DNA of 64,000 nucleotides from Streptomyces sp. NRRL S-37 (GTDB taxonomy: Bacteria; Actinomycetota; Actinomycetes; Streptomycetales; Streptomycetaceae): NCBI RefSeq assembly GCF_000721605.1, contig NZ_JOIZ01000020.1:62001-126000 (forward strand), read 5' to 3'. Below are positions 1 to 12,559 of this stretch, piece by piece. Both the position numbers and the translations under genes were made by a program. The notes below the pieces were generated by a model. It had not been told where the DNA came from. It saw nothing but the letters and a program-made list of their open reading frames with translations, and did no database searches. Position 1 is the first letter of the stretch. Each line of letters opens with the position of its first letter.

Positions 1-3327
<3,327 letters not shown>

Positions 3328-3551
3328 GTGATCCTCACTTGTTCCCGACGCGATCCACACGTCACCGTAGTGGGTGGAGACACCAGTGGTATCGCCCCTC
3401 CCCCGACCATTAGAACAGTGTCACGTGAACACAGTCAACGCACACGACCTTCCCGATTGATGCGCCGTGCGCGCCGTCGTGCCACACTCTCCCCTGACGA
3501 CCGCCCGGGGCGCGGCGCCACGGGCACGGAGGGGACGGGGCCACAGCGCGG
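3328..3551. promoter_or_regulatory. Divergent promoter region between helicase and kinase genes
   Basis: This 224-nt gap separates two divergently read genes and should hold promoters for both. It contains the 8-bp palindrome TCACGTGA at 3421-3428, with flanking GTG and CAC runs that extend the symmetry imperfectly, near the AT-richest part of the gap (tagaacagtg upstream, aacacagtcaa downstream). A regulator site is possible. I see no small gene here. Confidence 0.4.
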
Positions 3552-4532
3552 ATGAACACGGGATCGCTGATCGCCGGCAGGTACCGGATCAAGAACCTCA
3601 TCGGCCGGGGCGGCATGGGCGTCGTCTGGCTCGCGCACGACGAGAACCTCGGCCGCGACGTGGCGCTGAAGACCATGAGCGCCGCCCTTGGTCTCACCGA
3701 GGAACAACGCGCCCGCGACGCCGAACGGTTCCGCCGTGAGGCGCAGGCCGTCGCCCGGCTCGACCACCCCGGGCTGGCGACCGTCTACGACCTCGGCGAG
3801 GAGAACGGTACGCGTTTCCTCGTGATGCAGTACGTGATCGGGCTCTCGCTCCGCGACCGGGTCGTCGAGGAGGGCCCGCTCTCGATCGAGGAGACCGCCT
3901 CGATCGGCGTGCAGATCGCCTCCGTCCTGGGCACCGTGCACGCCCGGGACGTCGTGCACCGGGACCTCAAGGGCAGCAACGTCGTCATCCGCACGGACGG
4001 GGTGGTGAAGGTCCTGGACTTCGGTGTCGCCGCCTTCCTCGATCCCGAGACGACATCGCTCACCACGACCGGCGAGCGCCCCGGGAGCCTGGAATGCATG
4101 GCGCCGGAGCAGATCCGGGGCAAGCCGGTCGACGCGCGCACGGACCTGTACGCGCTCGGCTGTCTGCTCTACGCGATGCTGACGGGCGAGCCCGTCTTCG
4201 CCCACGACTCCGAACTCATGCTGCCCGGCATGATCCTGGAGAAGCCGCCCGCGCCACCCCGGGAACTGCGCCGCGGAATCCCCACCGCGCTGGAGGAACT
4301 CGTGCTCCAGCTGCTGGCCAAGGAGCCCGACGAGCGCCCCGTGCACGCGGGTGAGGTGTGGCAGCGTCTCTCCGCATGGCTGCCCGCACGCCGGGCGCCC
4401 GAAGAGGCGCTGGTGCCGTGGGCGGAGGTGGACCCGCTGCGACCCTTCACCCACCCGATGGGTCCGGACGCGCGACCGGTGCGGGCCTGGGCCCGGGGGG
4501 CCGGCCGGCGAGGGCGTGGTCCGGGCCGCTGA
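3552..4532 (+). CDS. Serine/threonine protein kinase, kinase domain only
   Basis: The protein has 326 residues. A complete Hanks-type kinase domain covers about residues 8-280: glycine loop IGRGGMGVVW, VAIK-type lysine in VALKTM, catalytic loop HRDLKGSN, DFG in LDFGVAAF, and APEQIRG. No transmembrane segment, PASTA or other sensor domain follows. The C-terminus is a short Arg/Gly-rich tail, whereas the second kinase of the island (14362) carries about 200 further helical residues, so this one may have lost an accessory domain. It reads divergently from the helicase and its stop lies 57 nt from the stop of the pPIWI-RE gene, on the opposite strand. By position I infer a regulatory role in the defence island; the substrates are unknown. 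The ATG at 3552 has only a weak Shine-Dalgarno. Confidence 0.85.
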   Translation: MNTGSLIAGRYRIKNLIGRGGMGVVWLAHDENLGRDVALKTMSAALGLTEEQRARDAERFRREAQAVARLDHPGLATVYDLGEENGTRFLVMQYVIGLSLRDRVVEEGPLSIEETASIGVQIASVLGTVHARDVVHRDLKGSNVVIRTDGVVKVLDFGVAAFLDPETTSLTTTGERPGSLECMAPEQIRGKPVDARTDLYALGCLLYAMLTGEPVFAHDSELMLPGMILEKPPAPPRELRRGIPTALEELVLQLLAKEPDERPVHAGEVWQRLSAWLPARRAPEEALVPWAEVDPLRPFTHPMGPDARPVRAWARGAGRRGRGPGR

Positions 4533-4588
4533 CCGCACGTGGCAACCACCCGGACCGCACACTCCCGCCGACCTTGTTCCCTTCGGAA

Positions 4589-7500
4589 TCAGAATCCGAA
4601 CAGCGTCAACTGTTCCTGCTCGTCGGCGTGTTCGGAATGCTCCGGTTCGAGGGCGAGACCCGCTGCCGCCGTCGTGGCCGGATCGGGATCTGCCACGGCG
4701 TCCGTCGCACCCTCCTCCTCCGGCGGGACCGCCGGAACCTGTGCGCCTTCCATCAGGGTTTCCACGCCGCTCACCGGATCGGCTTCCCCCTCGGGCCGCG
4801 TCGGCAGCACGTACTGCTGCCCCAGGCCCGCCAGGTGCAGCGGCAGCGGCAGGGCGAGCGCCTGCGGGTAGTCGGGGGGCTGGCGCAGCAAATGGGCGGC
4901 GAGGGCGAGGGCCTGCGGGTCGTCCCCGTCGTCGGTGTGGCAGCCGAGGACGGCCAGTTCGACGAGGGCGGGCATCCAGCCCACCACCCCCGTGTCGATG
5001 GTCGGCTCCCCCTTGCGCTTGCCCATCCGGAGCGGACGCGGCGCCAGTTTGTCCGCCTCCACCGCCGAGGAACTGAACTGCACGGGCTTGGGAGTCGTGC
5101 TGTAGAAGACCCGGCCCACTGCTCCCTCGTCCTCCGGGATCCACAGGTGCGGTGCGATGCCGTTGGGCCCGTCTTTGGGGTTCACCCCCCACCACTGGGC
5201 GGTCTCGCGGCCCTTCCCCGTGCGCACCCGCACCAGTCGCAGGTTCGGAGCGAGCCGCCGCGGTTCGGCGTGCCCGTCGCGGATGCGGTCCCGCTCCGTA
5301 CGGCCGTCCTGCAGCCAGGTCCAGTGCGACCGGGCGTTCTGCGCGTCGACCAGGAGCATCGTGGGGTGGCGGCGCAGCGACGCACGGACCTTCTGCAGCC
5401 ACTCCTCCGCGGTCCGCCGCTGCTCCTCACGATCGGCACGCCAGCTGCGGCGGCGTCCGGCGGGCACCGCCTCGCCGTCCGCCCGCGGCGCCGGCACGGA
5501 GGGCCGTACCTCGGCGAGGCGGGTGAGCCCGAGCAGCATGACCGGGTACGGCACCCACGCCCCGGCGCCGTCGTCGGCGTCCGGGTCCCACCCCTGGACC
5601 CGTGCCAGACCGCTGCCGGGGGCCTGCGGGGTGACCAGGACGGCGACCGGGACGTCGGCGGCCCAGCGGTTGCGTGCGGTGTGGTTCTTGCGGACCATCC
5701 AGACCGCGGCGTACCGCATTCCCTGCGGAACACCCTGCTCGATGCCGTGCTCGGGGTGGACCCGGGCGCCCAGCTGCCGCAGTCCGTCGTCCCAGGCCAT
5801 CAGGGCCCGGTGGTCCATGCTGCCCAGGGAGTTGTATCCCTTGGTCTTCTTGGGGAGCGCCACGAACTGTGTGACGAAGCCGGCGTCGGCGCAGCCGAGC
5901 CGCAGGGCGAACTTGGGGTCGTGGTCCCGGGAGGTGAAATCGGCGGGGCGGTCGATCTCCACCAGGGCCAGTGCGGGCGCTTCCCCGGTCCGGTCGCCGG
6001 TCAGCCACGCCGCCGTCTCGGTCCGCCGCTCCCCCACGGCCGCGGCGACCGCTTCCCGGGTGCGCCGTACGCCCTCAGGGATGCCGAGGCCCGCCGTCAG
6101 GGCACGGCCGGTGCCGTCGTCCTGGCGCACGACGGGCCGCAGGCACCGCACGCGGACGGTGAGCTCCGGCGCCTGCCACTCGTGCACCACCGGACGGCCC
6201 GGGTCGGCGGCGTCGTACTCCTGCTCGGTGAAGGAACCGCCGTCGCCCTTGAGGCCGAGCCGCGTGGCGAGCGCCCCGAGGGCCGCGTCCCGCATCTCGG
6301 CCGACTGCCACAGCAACCGTGCTTCCAGTACCGGCCGGCCGTCCTCGGTCCGCGGAGCGTCGAGTTCCCCGACGGCGAAGGCCACCGCCGCCCGCCGCTC
6401 GGCACAGCGACGGGCATCCTCCTCTTCCCGTGCCGCCTTGGGGACACTGGAGGGCGGGGCGTTGAGCGGTTTGGCCGCGGCGAGCACGGTGTGCGTGAGG
6501 TCCGGTGCCGTGCGCAGTTCGGCGGGAAGGGCCGCCTGCGCCCAGGCCGTCAGCTCCGAGCACTGGTTCGGCATCAAACCGGCCTTGACCTCGTGGCCGC
6601 CCATCGCGGTGCGGTACACGATCCCGGCCCGTGCGTCGCGCCGCAGCCACTCCTCCGGGTCCGTCAGGATCGCGTCGGCGTCGGGGAACGGTTCGCCGAG
6701 GGAGACGTCCTGGAGGAGCCCGGCCGGGCCGCCGAAGGCCCAGCCGTCGGCGAAATCGCCCCGTTCCTTGTCCCAGCGCCGCTCCAACTGGGCGACGGCG
6801 TACCGCTCGCTGAGGGGCACCCCGGGCAGTACCGGCACCCGGGGGCGCAGCAGCACCGTGGTGCGGCTTCCGTACGGCAGCCGCACCCGTCCCGTCGCGG
6901 GTGACGTGCGCGTCGCCCAGCGGCGGACGGACCAGTGGAGATGGAAACGGGGCAGAGGGTCGAACGGCACGGTGTGCAGGGTGATGTTGAGGACGACGGA
7001 GAACCACCAGGTGCCCTTGCCGGGCGACGGCTCGTACGGCAGGGGCTGCGAGACCAGCTCCGCGCCCTGGTCCCTGGGGCCGCGCGGCATGGCACGGAAG
7101 TGCAGTTGCCCGCCCTCGTACGGGTACGGTCCCAGGGCCAGGACGCGGCGGGCCAGCCAATCCGTGGTGAGGGTGAACTGGTGGGAGGCGGGCGCGGCGG
7201 TGCCGCCCCGGGTGCGGCCGCAGGCCAGCAGTTCGCGTGCGACGGGTTCCCACTCGGGCGGGTGCTCGGCGAGCTGGGCGCGGACGTCCTTGAGCAGGGC
7301 CCGGTGTTCCGGTTCGGGCCGCAGCTCGCGCAGCCAGCGGTTGAGCAGCGGGGTGAGGACCTGCGGGGGCAGCGGGTCGGGGGTGTCCGCCGCGACGTAC
7401 AGCCAGCGCTCCGGTTCCTCTCCCCGCTCGTGGAAGGGCGGCCGGGGCAGCACGAGGACGTCCGGGGCGAAGGCCTGCAGGACCTGCTCGAGACGGCGGG

Positions 7501-7675
7501 TAGGCACGGTCCGGTACGGCTCCGCCTGGGGGTCACGACCGGCGTTGCACAGGGCGAGGATCGCGTCCCGCCACTGTTCGGGGAAGGGGAGGGCGCGGTA
7601 GCGCGCGGTGAGGGTGGTGAGGGGGGCGGCCGGGAGCCAGGCGGCGGTGCGGACGGTGCGGTAGTTCACGGGCAT
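4589..7675 (-). CDS. pPIWI-RE family protein (prokaryotic PIWI, RNase H fold)
   Basis: 1028 residues from the ATG at 7675, with GGAGG 7 nt upstream. The pPIWI-RE family, described by comparative genomics, has an N-terminal X region, a MID domain and an RNase H-like PIWI domain with conserved Arg and Glu. Visible family signatures are RWAADVPVAVLV near residue 670, LLVDAQNARSHWTWLQDG near 777 (the Arg region), STTPKPVQF near 860, and WMPALVELAVL near 900 (the Glu region), then LPLPLHLAGLGQQYVLP. An acidic, proline-rich tail of about 70 residues ends in TLFGF. The family is proposed to act in nucleic-acid-guided interference with invading DNA, but this particular protein is untested. It is the last gene of the operon, 56 nt after the DinG-like helicase, the family's usual partner. 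Confidence 0.88.
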   Translation of the reverse strand: MPVNYRTVRTAAWLPAAPLTTLTARYRALPFPEQWRDAILALCNAGRDPQAEPYRTVPTRRLEQVLQAFAPDVLVLPRPPFHERGEEPERWLYVAADTPDPLPPQVLTPLLNRWLRELRPEPEHRALLKDVRAQLAEHPPEWEPVARELLACGRTRGGTAAPASHQFTLTTDWLARRVLALGPYPYEGGQLHFRAMPRGPRDQGAELVSQPLPYEPSPGKGTWWFSVVLNITLHTVPFDPLPRFHLHWSVRRWATRTSPATGRVRLPYGSRTTVLLRPRVPVLPGVPLSERYAVAQLERRWDKERGDFADGWAFGGPAGLLQDVSLGEPFPDADAILTDPEEWLRRDARAGIVYRTAMGGHEVKAGLMPNQCSELTAWAQAALPAELRTAPDLTHTVLAAAKPLNAPPSSVPKAAREEEDARRCAERRAAVAFAVGELDAPRTEDGRPVLEARLLWQSAEMRDAALGALATRLGLKGDGGSFTEQEYDAADPGRPVVHEWQAPELTVRVRCLRPVVRQDDGTGRALTAGLGIPEGVRRTREAVAAAVGERRTETAAWLTGDRTGEAPALALVEIDRPADFTSRDHDPKFALRLGCADAGFVTQFVALPKKTKGYNSLGSMDHRALMAWDDGLRQLGARVHPEHGIEQGVPQGMRYAAVWMVRKNHTARNRWAADVPVAVLVTPQAPGSGLARVQGWDPDADDGAGAWVPYPVMLLGLTRLAEVRPSVPAPRADGEAVPAGRRRSWRADREEQRRTAEEWLQKVRASLRRHPTMLLVDAQNARSHWTWLQDGRTERDRIRDGHAEPRRLAPNLRLVRVRTGKGRETAQWWGVNPKDGPNGIAPHLWIPEDEGAVGRVFYSTTPKPVQFSSSAVEADKLAPRPLRMGKRKGEPTIDTGVVGWMPALVELAVLGCHTDDGDDPQALALAAHLLRQPPDYPQALALPLPLHLAGLGQQYVLPTRPEGEADPVSGVETLMEGAQVPAVPPEEEGATDAVADPDPATTAAAGLALEPEHSEHADEQEQLTLFGF

Positions 7676-7731
7676 GGCGGAACCTCCTTCGGAGGGATGC
7701 GGCGATGACGTGCGGGCCGGCGTCGGCCGCC

Positions 7732-10700
7732 TCAGCGGACGGGCCGGTGGTGGCCGAGGGTCAGCAGGGCGTCGTGGAAGGGCTGGTAGAGCAGCCGGGC
7801 CAGTGCCGGGTCGGCCGGGTCGGGGAAGGCGTCCGGATCGGCATCGGGGGCGAAGTACGGTGACAGGACCGACCGCAGGGCCCGCAGCAGACCGTCCGCG
7901 GCCGGGGCGGCGGCGCCCGAAGCCGTAGGAGCGAGGGACCGCGCGAGCCGGGGAGCGAAGGCCGCGTCGACGAACACGACCCTGGCGGGTACTCCGCCGC
8001 GTACCAGGCGGCCGATGACCTGCCACATGGTGACCAGTTGGTCCCATGCGAACGCGCGCTTCTCCCAGGGGGACAGCCGGGAGTAGATATAGCGCCGCGA
8101 CAGCAGCCGGCGCCACTCCTGACGGCCCGCGAACCTCAGATCGCGGCCCGCCTGGTCCAGTGTGGTGGCCTGGGCGACCAGTTCGGTGAAGGTGGCGGGA
8201 CCCGGGAGGTCGTCGGCGCGCGGCCGGTCACGGACGAAGCGGCTGATCCAGTCGTTGACGGCGAAGACCGACAAGGACAGCTCGTCGGGCCGGGGATGCG
8301 GGCGGGCGAGGAAGAGCGCGGTGCCAAAAGCGGCGTTGCGCTGGACGTTGAGGATGTTGTGGCCGCGTTCGACCGCCAGCAGCGGGGCGACCAGCACTTC
8401 CGCGGCCGGATCCTCGGCGAACAGTGCCAGATCGCCACGACGCAGGGTGGACGAGGTGGTCCCGCCCTCCGCGACGCCCGTACCGTGCAGGGCCTGGTCG
8501 AGGTCGGCGTCGTCCGGTACGAGCACCCGGACCCGGCCCTGCCACCGCTCCTCGGCGTCCAGGGTGTCGGCGACGGCATAGGCCTCCCGGTAGCTGCCCA
8601 CCAGCAGCAGGGCCCGCTTGCGGTGGTCGTCGGCGACCTTGGCCAGTTCCAGGTCGAGAGGGCTGTCGCAGCCGCCGGGGCCGGGCCGGCCCAGCTTCGC
8701 GGCGATCGCACGCGCCTGGGTGGTCCGGGCCTTGGGGGCCGTCCCGGACAGGCTCATCGGCCTGCCCTCCTCGTCGTAGAGGAAGTGGGTGTCGAAACGG
8801 GTGCGGGCCACCGCTTCGAGCGACCGGGCGGACGGTTTCAGCACCGCCCCCACCGGGGCGAGCACGTGGGCCCGGGTGGACTCGCCGGCCCAGCTGGTTC
8901 CCGACATCAGCACCACGTGGGGTCCCGGCCGGCCGGCCGCGCGGTCCGCGCCCAGCTCCGGGAGGGAGAGGAGGAGTTCACGTCCCACGCCGGCACAGCG
9001 GAAGAAGCGCAGGGTTCCGCTGGTGCGGCCGACCTCGTCACGCTCCCGGTCATCGGGGAGGTACTGGAAACCGAGGACGTTGCCCATGGGCGCCTCCGGG
9101 ATCAGCGGCGCGTAGTCCAGGGGGGCACGGCGGGCCAGTTCCTTGCCCTGGGTACCGAGGCGCAGCGCGGCCTCCACGTGCGGCCACAGGTGGGTGAGGC
9201 GGTCCAGACGCTGGTGCAGGGCGGACAGGAGCAGGGTGAACTCCAGGCGGCGGCAGGTCAGGTCGAGCCATTTCTCGTACGCCTTCCCGGCCGGCACCCG
9301 GCCACCGTCCGCGACCGGGGTCTCCCGCAGCATCTCGCCGAGAAGCCCGCGGACCCGGTCCCGGGTGCGGAGGGCGGACAGGCCGTGCAGGAGGTCCTGG
9401 GCGGTTTCGACCATGGTGTCGGTGAGCGTGCCGCGCCGCCCGCGGCCGCCGAGCGGGTCGTCGCGGAAGGCATCGAGCAGCGCGGCGAGTTCGTCCCGGC
9501 GCGGATCGCGGGGCGCGGTGGGCGCCCTGTCGGTCCCCGCGCCGTCGGTGTCGTCCTCGTACCCTTCGTACAGCTCCTGTTCGTCGGCCACCGCTTCGAG
9601 TTCGTCCGCGGTGCGGAAGGCGTCGGGGCCCGGCACTTCGTCGAACCAGTCGGCGAGGAGCTTCTCCTGGAGCGCCCACGGACTGAAGTACTCGGTGTCG
9701 ACCCAGTCCCTCAGCGGCTCGTCGGAGATCAGCAGACGGTACAGCCGGTCGGCGGCGACCGTGACGACTGCCAGGGCCGCGTTCCACTGTTCGACCTGGC
9801 GGTCCGTCAGGGGAAGCCGTCCCTGGCGGGAGAGCTCCTCGATCTTGTGCGTGTGCAGCCGGTCGAGCCAGGACTCGAGACCGGGTTGGACAAGGGTGGC
9901 CGATGGGGCGAACAGTTCGTCGAATTTCATCTGCACGGAATCGGCCTCGTCGACGAAGACGATGTCGCTGCGGATGCAGGCCAGCTCCAGCTGCCGCAGC
10001 CGCTCGTCGTTGAGGTGCGAGGGCACCGCGCTCTGCACCAGGCTTGCCGGGTTGGCCACCCAGATCAGCGCGTCGACCTGCGCACGGACCGACCGGTGGC
10101 GCGGGCACTCGGCCCAGATGGGGCAGCCGTGAGGGGATCCCTTCGGTTCCTGGTCGGCGGGCGCGCTCTCGACAGTGCGGGGCGTGCCCGGTTCCCAGAC
10201 GGCGGGGAGGGGATCAGGGTCCTGAGACGCCTGTCCGACGCCTCGCTCCGGGGCGTTCCGCTCCGGATACAGGGTCGTGCACGGCGCGTCGGCGTAGCGC
10301 AGCGGTCTGGCCGCCTCCGTTCCTCTGAGCGCGTCCACGACACACGCCGTACTCAGTTCGTCGAAACCCTGCGCATCGTGGTCGAGGAGGTTGTCCAGGC
10401 CACGGGAAGCGAGCCGGCGGTGGAGCCGCTGCACATGTGTCTCGCGTGTGCTGGCCCCGAGCAGCGGAACGGCGGACAATCCGAGAGCGGTGAACAGCTC
10501 GCACAGGCGCAACTGTTCGGCGGCGTCCCCCACGACGATGGTGGTGCGCAGCGGGATCTTCCGGCGGGCGGCCCACACCGCGACCAGGGTCATCAGCGTG
10601 CTCTTGCCGGCGCCCACCATGCCCGCCAGATGCAGCAGGCCGTCCAGCCGCAGCGTGTCGCCGTCGGTGAAGCCGCGCCCGTCCGCGTCCCGTGGCGCGA

Positions 10701-11415
10701 TGCGCACGTCCGCCATGCGCGCCTCCCAGTTCCCCAGCCGTTCGATCCCCGCCTCCTGTTCGGCACTGTCCATCCATCGGGCGGTGTCGACGAGTTCGTC
10801 CCGCGTGACGGTGAGCGGCGCGGAACCCCCGGCACGCCCCACGGACAGGTCGTGTCCGGAAGGACCCTCCAGAACGAGGAGCTCGGGGATCGTGACCGAC
10901 GTCGTCCGGCGCAGTTCCCGAAAACTGCTGCGGCCCGCCGGTGCCAGGGGAAGCGGCCTGCGGACGAAGTCGGGGACCTCGGCCAGGGCCTGGTCGTACA
11001 CGGCGATACGACCGGCCGCCACGGTGGGCAGCAGCGGTCGGGGCGCGCTCCGCTCACGGAGGTCCGGTAGTTCATAGGCACGCAGTCGTCCGGGCACCAG
11101 GCGGTAGGCGTCGAGGGCCTGATGCCAGGCACGTCCCCGCCGGAGCGTCCACAGCATGTGGCGGGCGGCGATAAGCATCGTGTCGTGCTCGCGGGTGTGC
11201 GCCAGGCCGGCGGCACGGGCGAAGGGGTAGCCGCCCAGGAGTGTGTAGGCACCCTCGGCCGGCTCTCGCGGCGCGAGACGCTGCAGCAGACGCAGTGCAA
11301 GTTCGACCTGGCACACATGGACGGGCTTCACTCCGTCGAGCCCGGCGGGCAGCCCGTTCCACACCTGGGCCAGCTCGCGGCTCACCGGCCGGTGCCAGCT
11401 CTCACGGTCACGCAC
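7732..11415 (-). CDS. DinG/XPD-like SF2 helicase of the pPIWI-RE cassette
   Basis: 1227 residues from the GTG at 11415, preceded by AAGGAG at a good distance; this start overlaps the REase stop by 8 nt. Walker A is MVGAGKSTLMT near residue 265 and the DEAD-type box is VFVDEADSV near 484. Between them, four spaced cysteines (ACVVD, APCTT, and GCPIWAEC near 428) match the placing of the Fe-S cluster in DinG/XPD helicases. LMSGTSWAG and QVIGRLVRGG near the C-terminus serve as motifs III and VI. In known pPIWI-RE cassettes a DinG-like helicase and an REase accompany the PIWI protein and are thought to unwind target DNA for cleavage. About 300 N-terminal and several hundred middle residues are family-specific, with an Asp/Glu-rich insertion around residues 600-640. 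Confidence 0.85.
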   Translation of the reverse strand: MRDRESWHRPVSRELAQVWNGLPAGLDGVKPVHVCQVELALRLLQRLAPREPAEGAYTLLGGYPFARAAGLAHTREHDTMLIAARHMLWTLRRGRAWHQALDAYRLVPGRLRAYELPDLRERSAPRPLLPTVAAGRIAVYDQALAEVPDFVRRPLPLAPAGRSSFRELRRTTSVTIPELLVLEGPSGHDLSVGRAGGSAPLTVTRDELVDTARWMDSAEQEAGIERLGNWEARMADVRIAPRDADGRGFTDGDTLRLDGLLHLAGMVGAGKSTLMTLVAVWAARRKIPLRTTIVVGDAAEQLRLCELFTALGLSAVPLLGASTRETHVQRLHRRLASRGLDNLLDHDAQGFDELSTACVVDALRGTEAARPLRYADAPCTTLYPERNAPERGVGQASQDPDPLPAVWEPGTPRTVESAPADQEPKGSPHGCPIWAECPRHRSVRAQVDALIWVANPASLVQSAVPSHLNDERLRQLELACIRSDIVFVDEADSVQMKFDELFAPSATLVQPGLESWLDRLHTHKIEELSRQGRLPLTDRQVEQWNAALAVVTVAADRLYRLLISDEPLRDWVDTEYFSPWALQEKLLADWFDEVPGPDAFRTADELEAVADEQELYEGYEDDTDGAGTDRAPTAPRDPRRDELAALLDAFRDDPLGGRGRRGTLTDTMVETAQDLLHGLSALRTRDRVRGLLGEMLRETPVADGGRVPAGKAYEKWLDLTCRRLEFTLLLSALHQRLDRLTHLWPHVEAALRLGTQGKELARRAPLDYAPLIPEAPMGNVLGFQYLPDDRERDEVGRTSGTLRFFRCAGVGRELLLSLPELGADRAAGRPGPHVVLMSGTSWAGESTRAHVLAPVGAVLKPSARSLEAVARTRFDTHFLYDEEGRPMSLSGTAPKARTTQARAIAAKLGRPGPGGCDSPLDLELAKVADDHRKRALLLVGSYREAYAVADTLDAEERWQGRVRVLVPDDADLDQALHGTGVAEGGTTSSTLRRGDLALFAEDPAAEVLVAPLLAVERGHNILNVQRNAAFGTALFLARPHPRPDELSLSVFAVNDWISRFVRDRPRADDLPGPATFTELVAQATTLDQAGRDLRFAGRQEWRRLLSRRYIYSRLSPWEKRAFAWDQLVTMWQVIGRLVRGGVPARVVFVDAAFAPRLARSLAPTASGAAAPAADGLLRALRSVLSPYFAPDADPDAFPDPADPALARLLYQPFHDALLTLGHHRPVR

Positions 11416-12559
11416 GGCGGTCTCCTTTACAGGTGCGCAGCCGTCGCTTCGCACGGGTCACGAGTTCGGTATCCGTCAGCAGCGGCAGGCCACCGGCGCT
11501 CGCGGGCCGGGCACGTTCGAAGGCCGCGACATAGTGGGGACGGGCCGCCGCCCGGTACACCGGAACCGCCCAGAACGCCTCGTCGTACGGCGGATCCTGG
11601 GGAACGGGCCGGGCCGAGCGGCCGAGGAACGTCGGGTGTGCCCAGTCCTTGACGTCGACGGCCCAGCGCCAGCCGTCGGGGAACACCACCTGGAGGTCGT
11701 AGGCGTCGTAACCGGGCCACATCCGCACCTGGAGCCCCAAGGCCAGCAGCTCACGTTCCAGATCGGCCTCGGCCCGCCCCGGTCCGGTGACGAACTGCCG
11801 CAGTGGTCTTTCCAGCTGGCTGACCGTGAGAGTTCCGTCGTAGGTGATCCGGCGGCCCGGCGGCGGCGGCCCCTGGCGACGGCAGCGGTCCCGCTCGCAC
11901 CACCACTCACCCGCTCCGACCGGAGTCAGCAGGGTGAGGCACCGTCCGCAGGCCGTGTAGGCGCCGTCCCGCACATAGGACTCCGGCACGGGTTTGTAGA
12001 CGCGCCGGACGAGTTCGTGCACGGGTTCCAGCACCACGTCGCCGGTCACCTCGTACATCTCGGCGGCCGTGAGGACCGGACGGTGCACGAGCAGCCCGCG
12101 GAAAGCGGTGTACGCGTCCTCCTCCCCGTACTCACGGCACAGGCGGAGGGCGGCGAGGACGACTTCGCGGTCCCGGAAGACCGCCGCCGAGTCAGGGCTC
12201 CGACCGGCCCACTCGTGGCACAGCTCGGTGGGCCTGCCCGAGATCTCGTCGAGCAGCCGGTCCCCTGGCTCCACCAGATCGGCGGGGAGACTCAGGGGCC
12301 AGTCCTCGAGCGGCACCGTCCGGCAGCGGTCGACGAGCTCCGTCAGCCCGGCGGGCGGGCGGGCGCCGCGCACCAGGCAGGCCAGCACCGTACGGTCCAG
12401 TGCTCGCTGCGCCTCAGCGGGATAGGGGAGAGTGAAGGAGTCCAGGCCGGTCTGCGCCTCCAGGGCGAGAAGCGCCGTGGCGAGCGTTCGCAGCAGCGGT
12501 ACGCCGTCGTGCGCCTCCCAGTTCGCGGCCGGCACGGCACTGTGGTCGTCGATGGTCAC
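11408..12559 (-). CDS. PD-(D/E)XK restriction endonuclease associated with pPIWI-RE
   Basis: 383 residues from the GTG at 12559 (GGAG 8 nt upstream). The start overlaps the upstream nuclease stop by GTGA. The C-terminal third has the nuclease core: Glu in AEADLERELLALGLQV, Asp in GYDAYDLQVVF, and DVKDW near residue 301 as the D/ExK lysine motif. A four-cysteine zinc-ribbon-like module (ACGRC, then WWCERDRC) lies near residues 205-230, just before the nuclease core, as in the REase that travels with pPIWI-RE. The N-terminal half is helical and not recognised. By family knowledge it would supply the DNA-cutting activity of the three-gene cassette; target and cut type are not known. Confidence 0.8.
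   Translation of the reverse strand: MTIDDHSAVPAANWEAHDGVPLLRTLATALLALEAQTGLDSFTLPYPAEAQRALDRTVLACLVRGARPPAGLTELVDRCRTVPLEDWPLSLPADLVEPGDRLLDEISGRPTELCHEWAGRSPDSAAVFRDREVVLAALRLCREYGEEDAYTAFRGLLVHRPVLTAAEMYEVTGDVVLEPVHELVRRVYKPVPESYVRDGAYTACGRCLTLLTPVGAGEWWCERDRCRRQGPPPPGRRITYDGTLTVSQLERPLRQFVTGPGRAEADLERELLALGLQVRMWPGYDAYDLQVVFPDGWRWAVDVKDWAHPTFLGRSARPVPQDPPYDEAFWAVPVYRAAARPHYVAAFERARPASAGGLPLLTDTELVTRAKRRLRTCKGDRRA

Noticed and set aside
8038..11070. Plus-strand open frame of about 1010 codons
   Set aside because: Antisense shadow of the DinG-like helicase; no domain and low-complexity composition.
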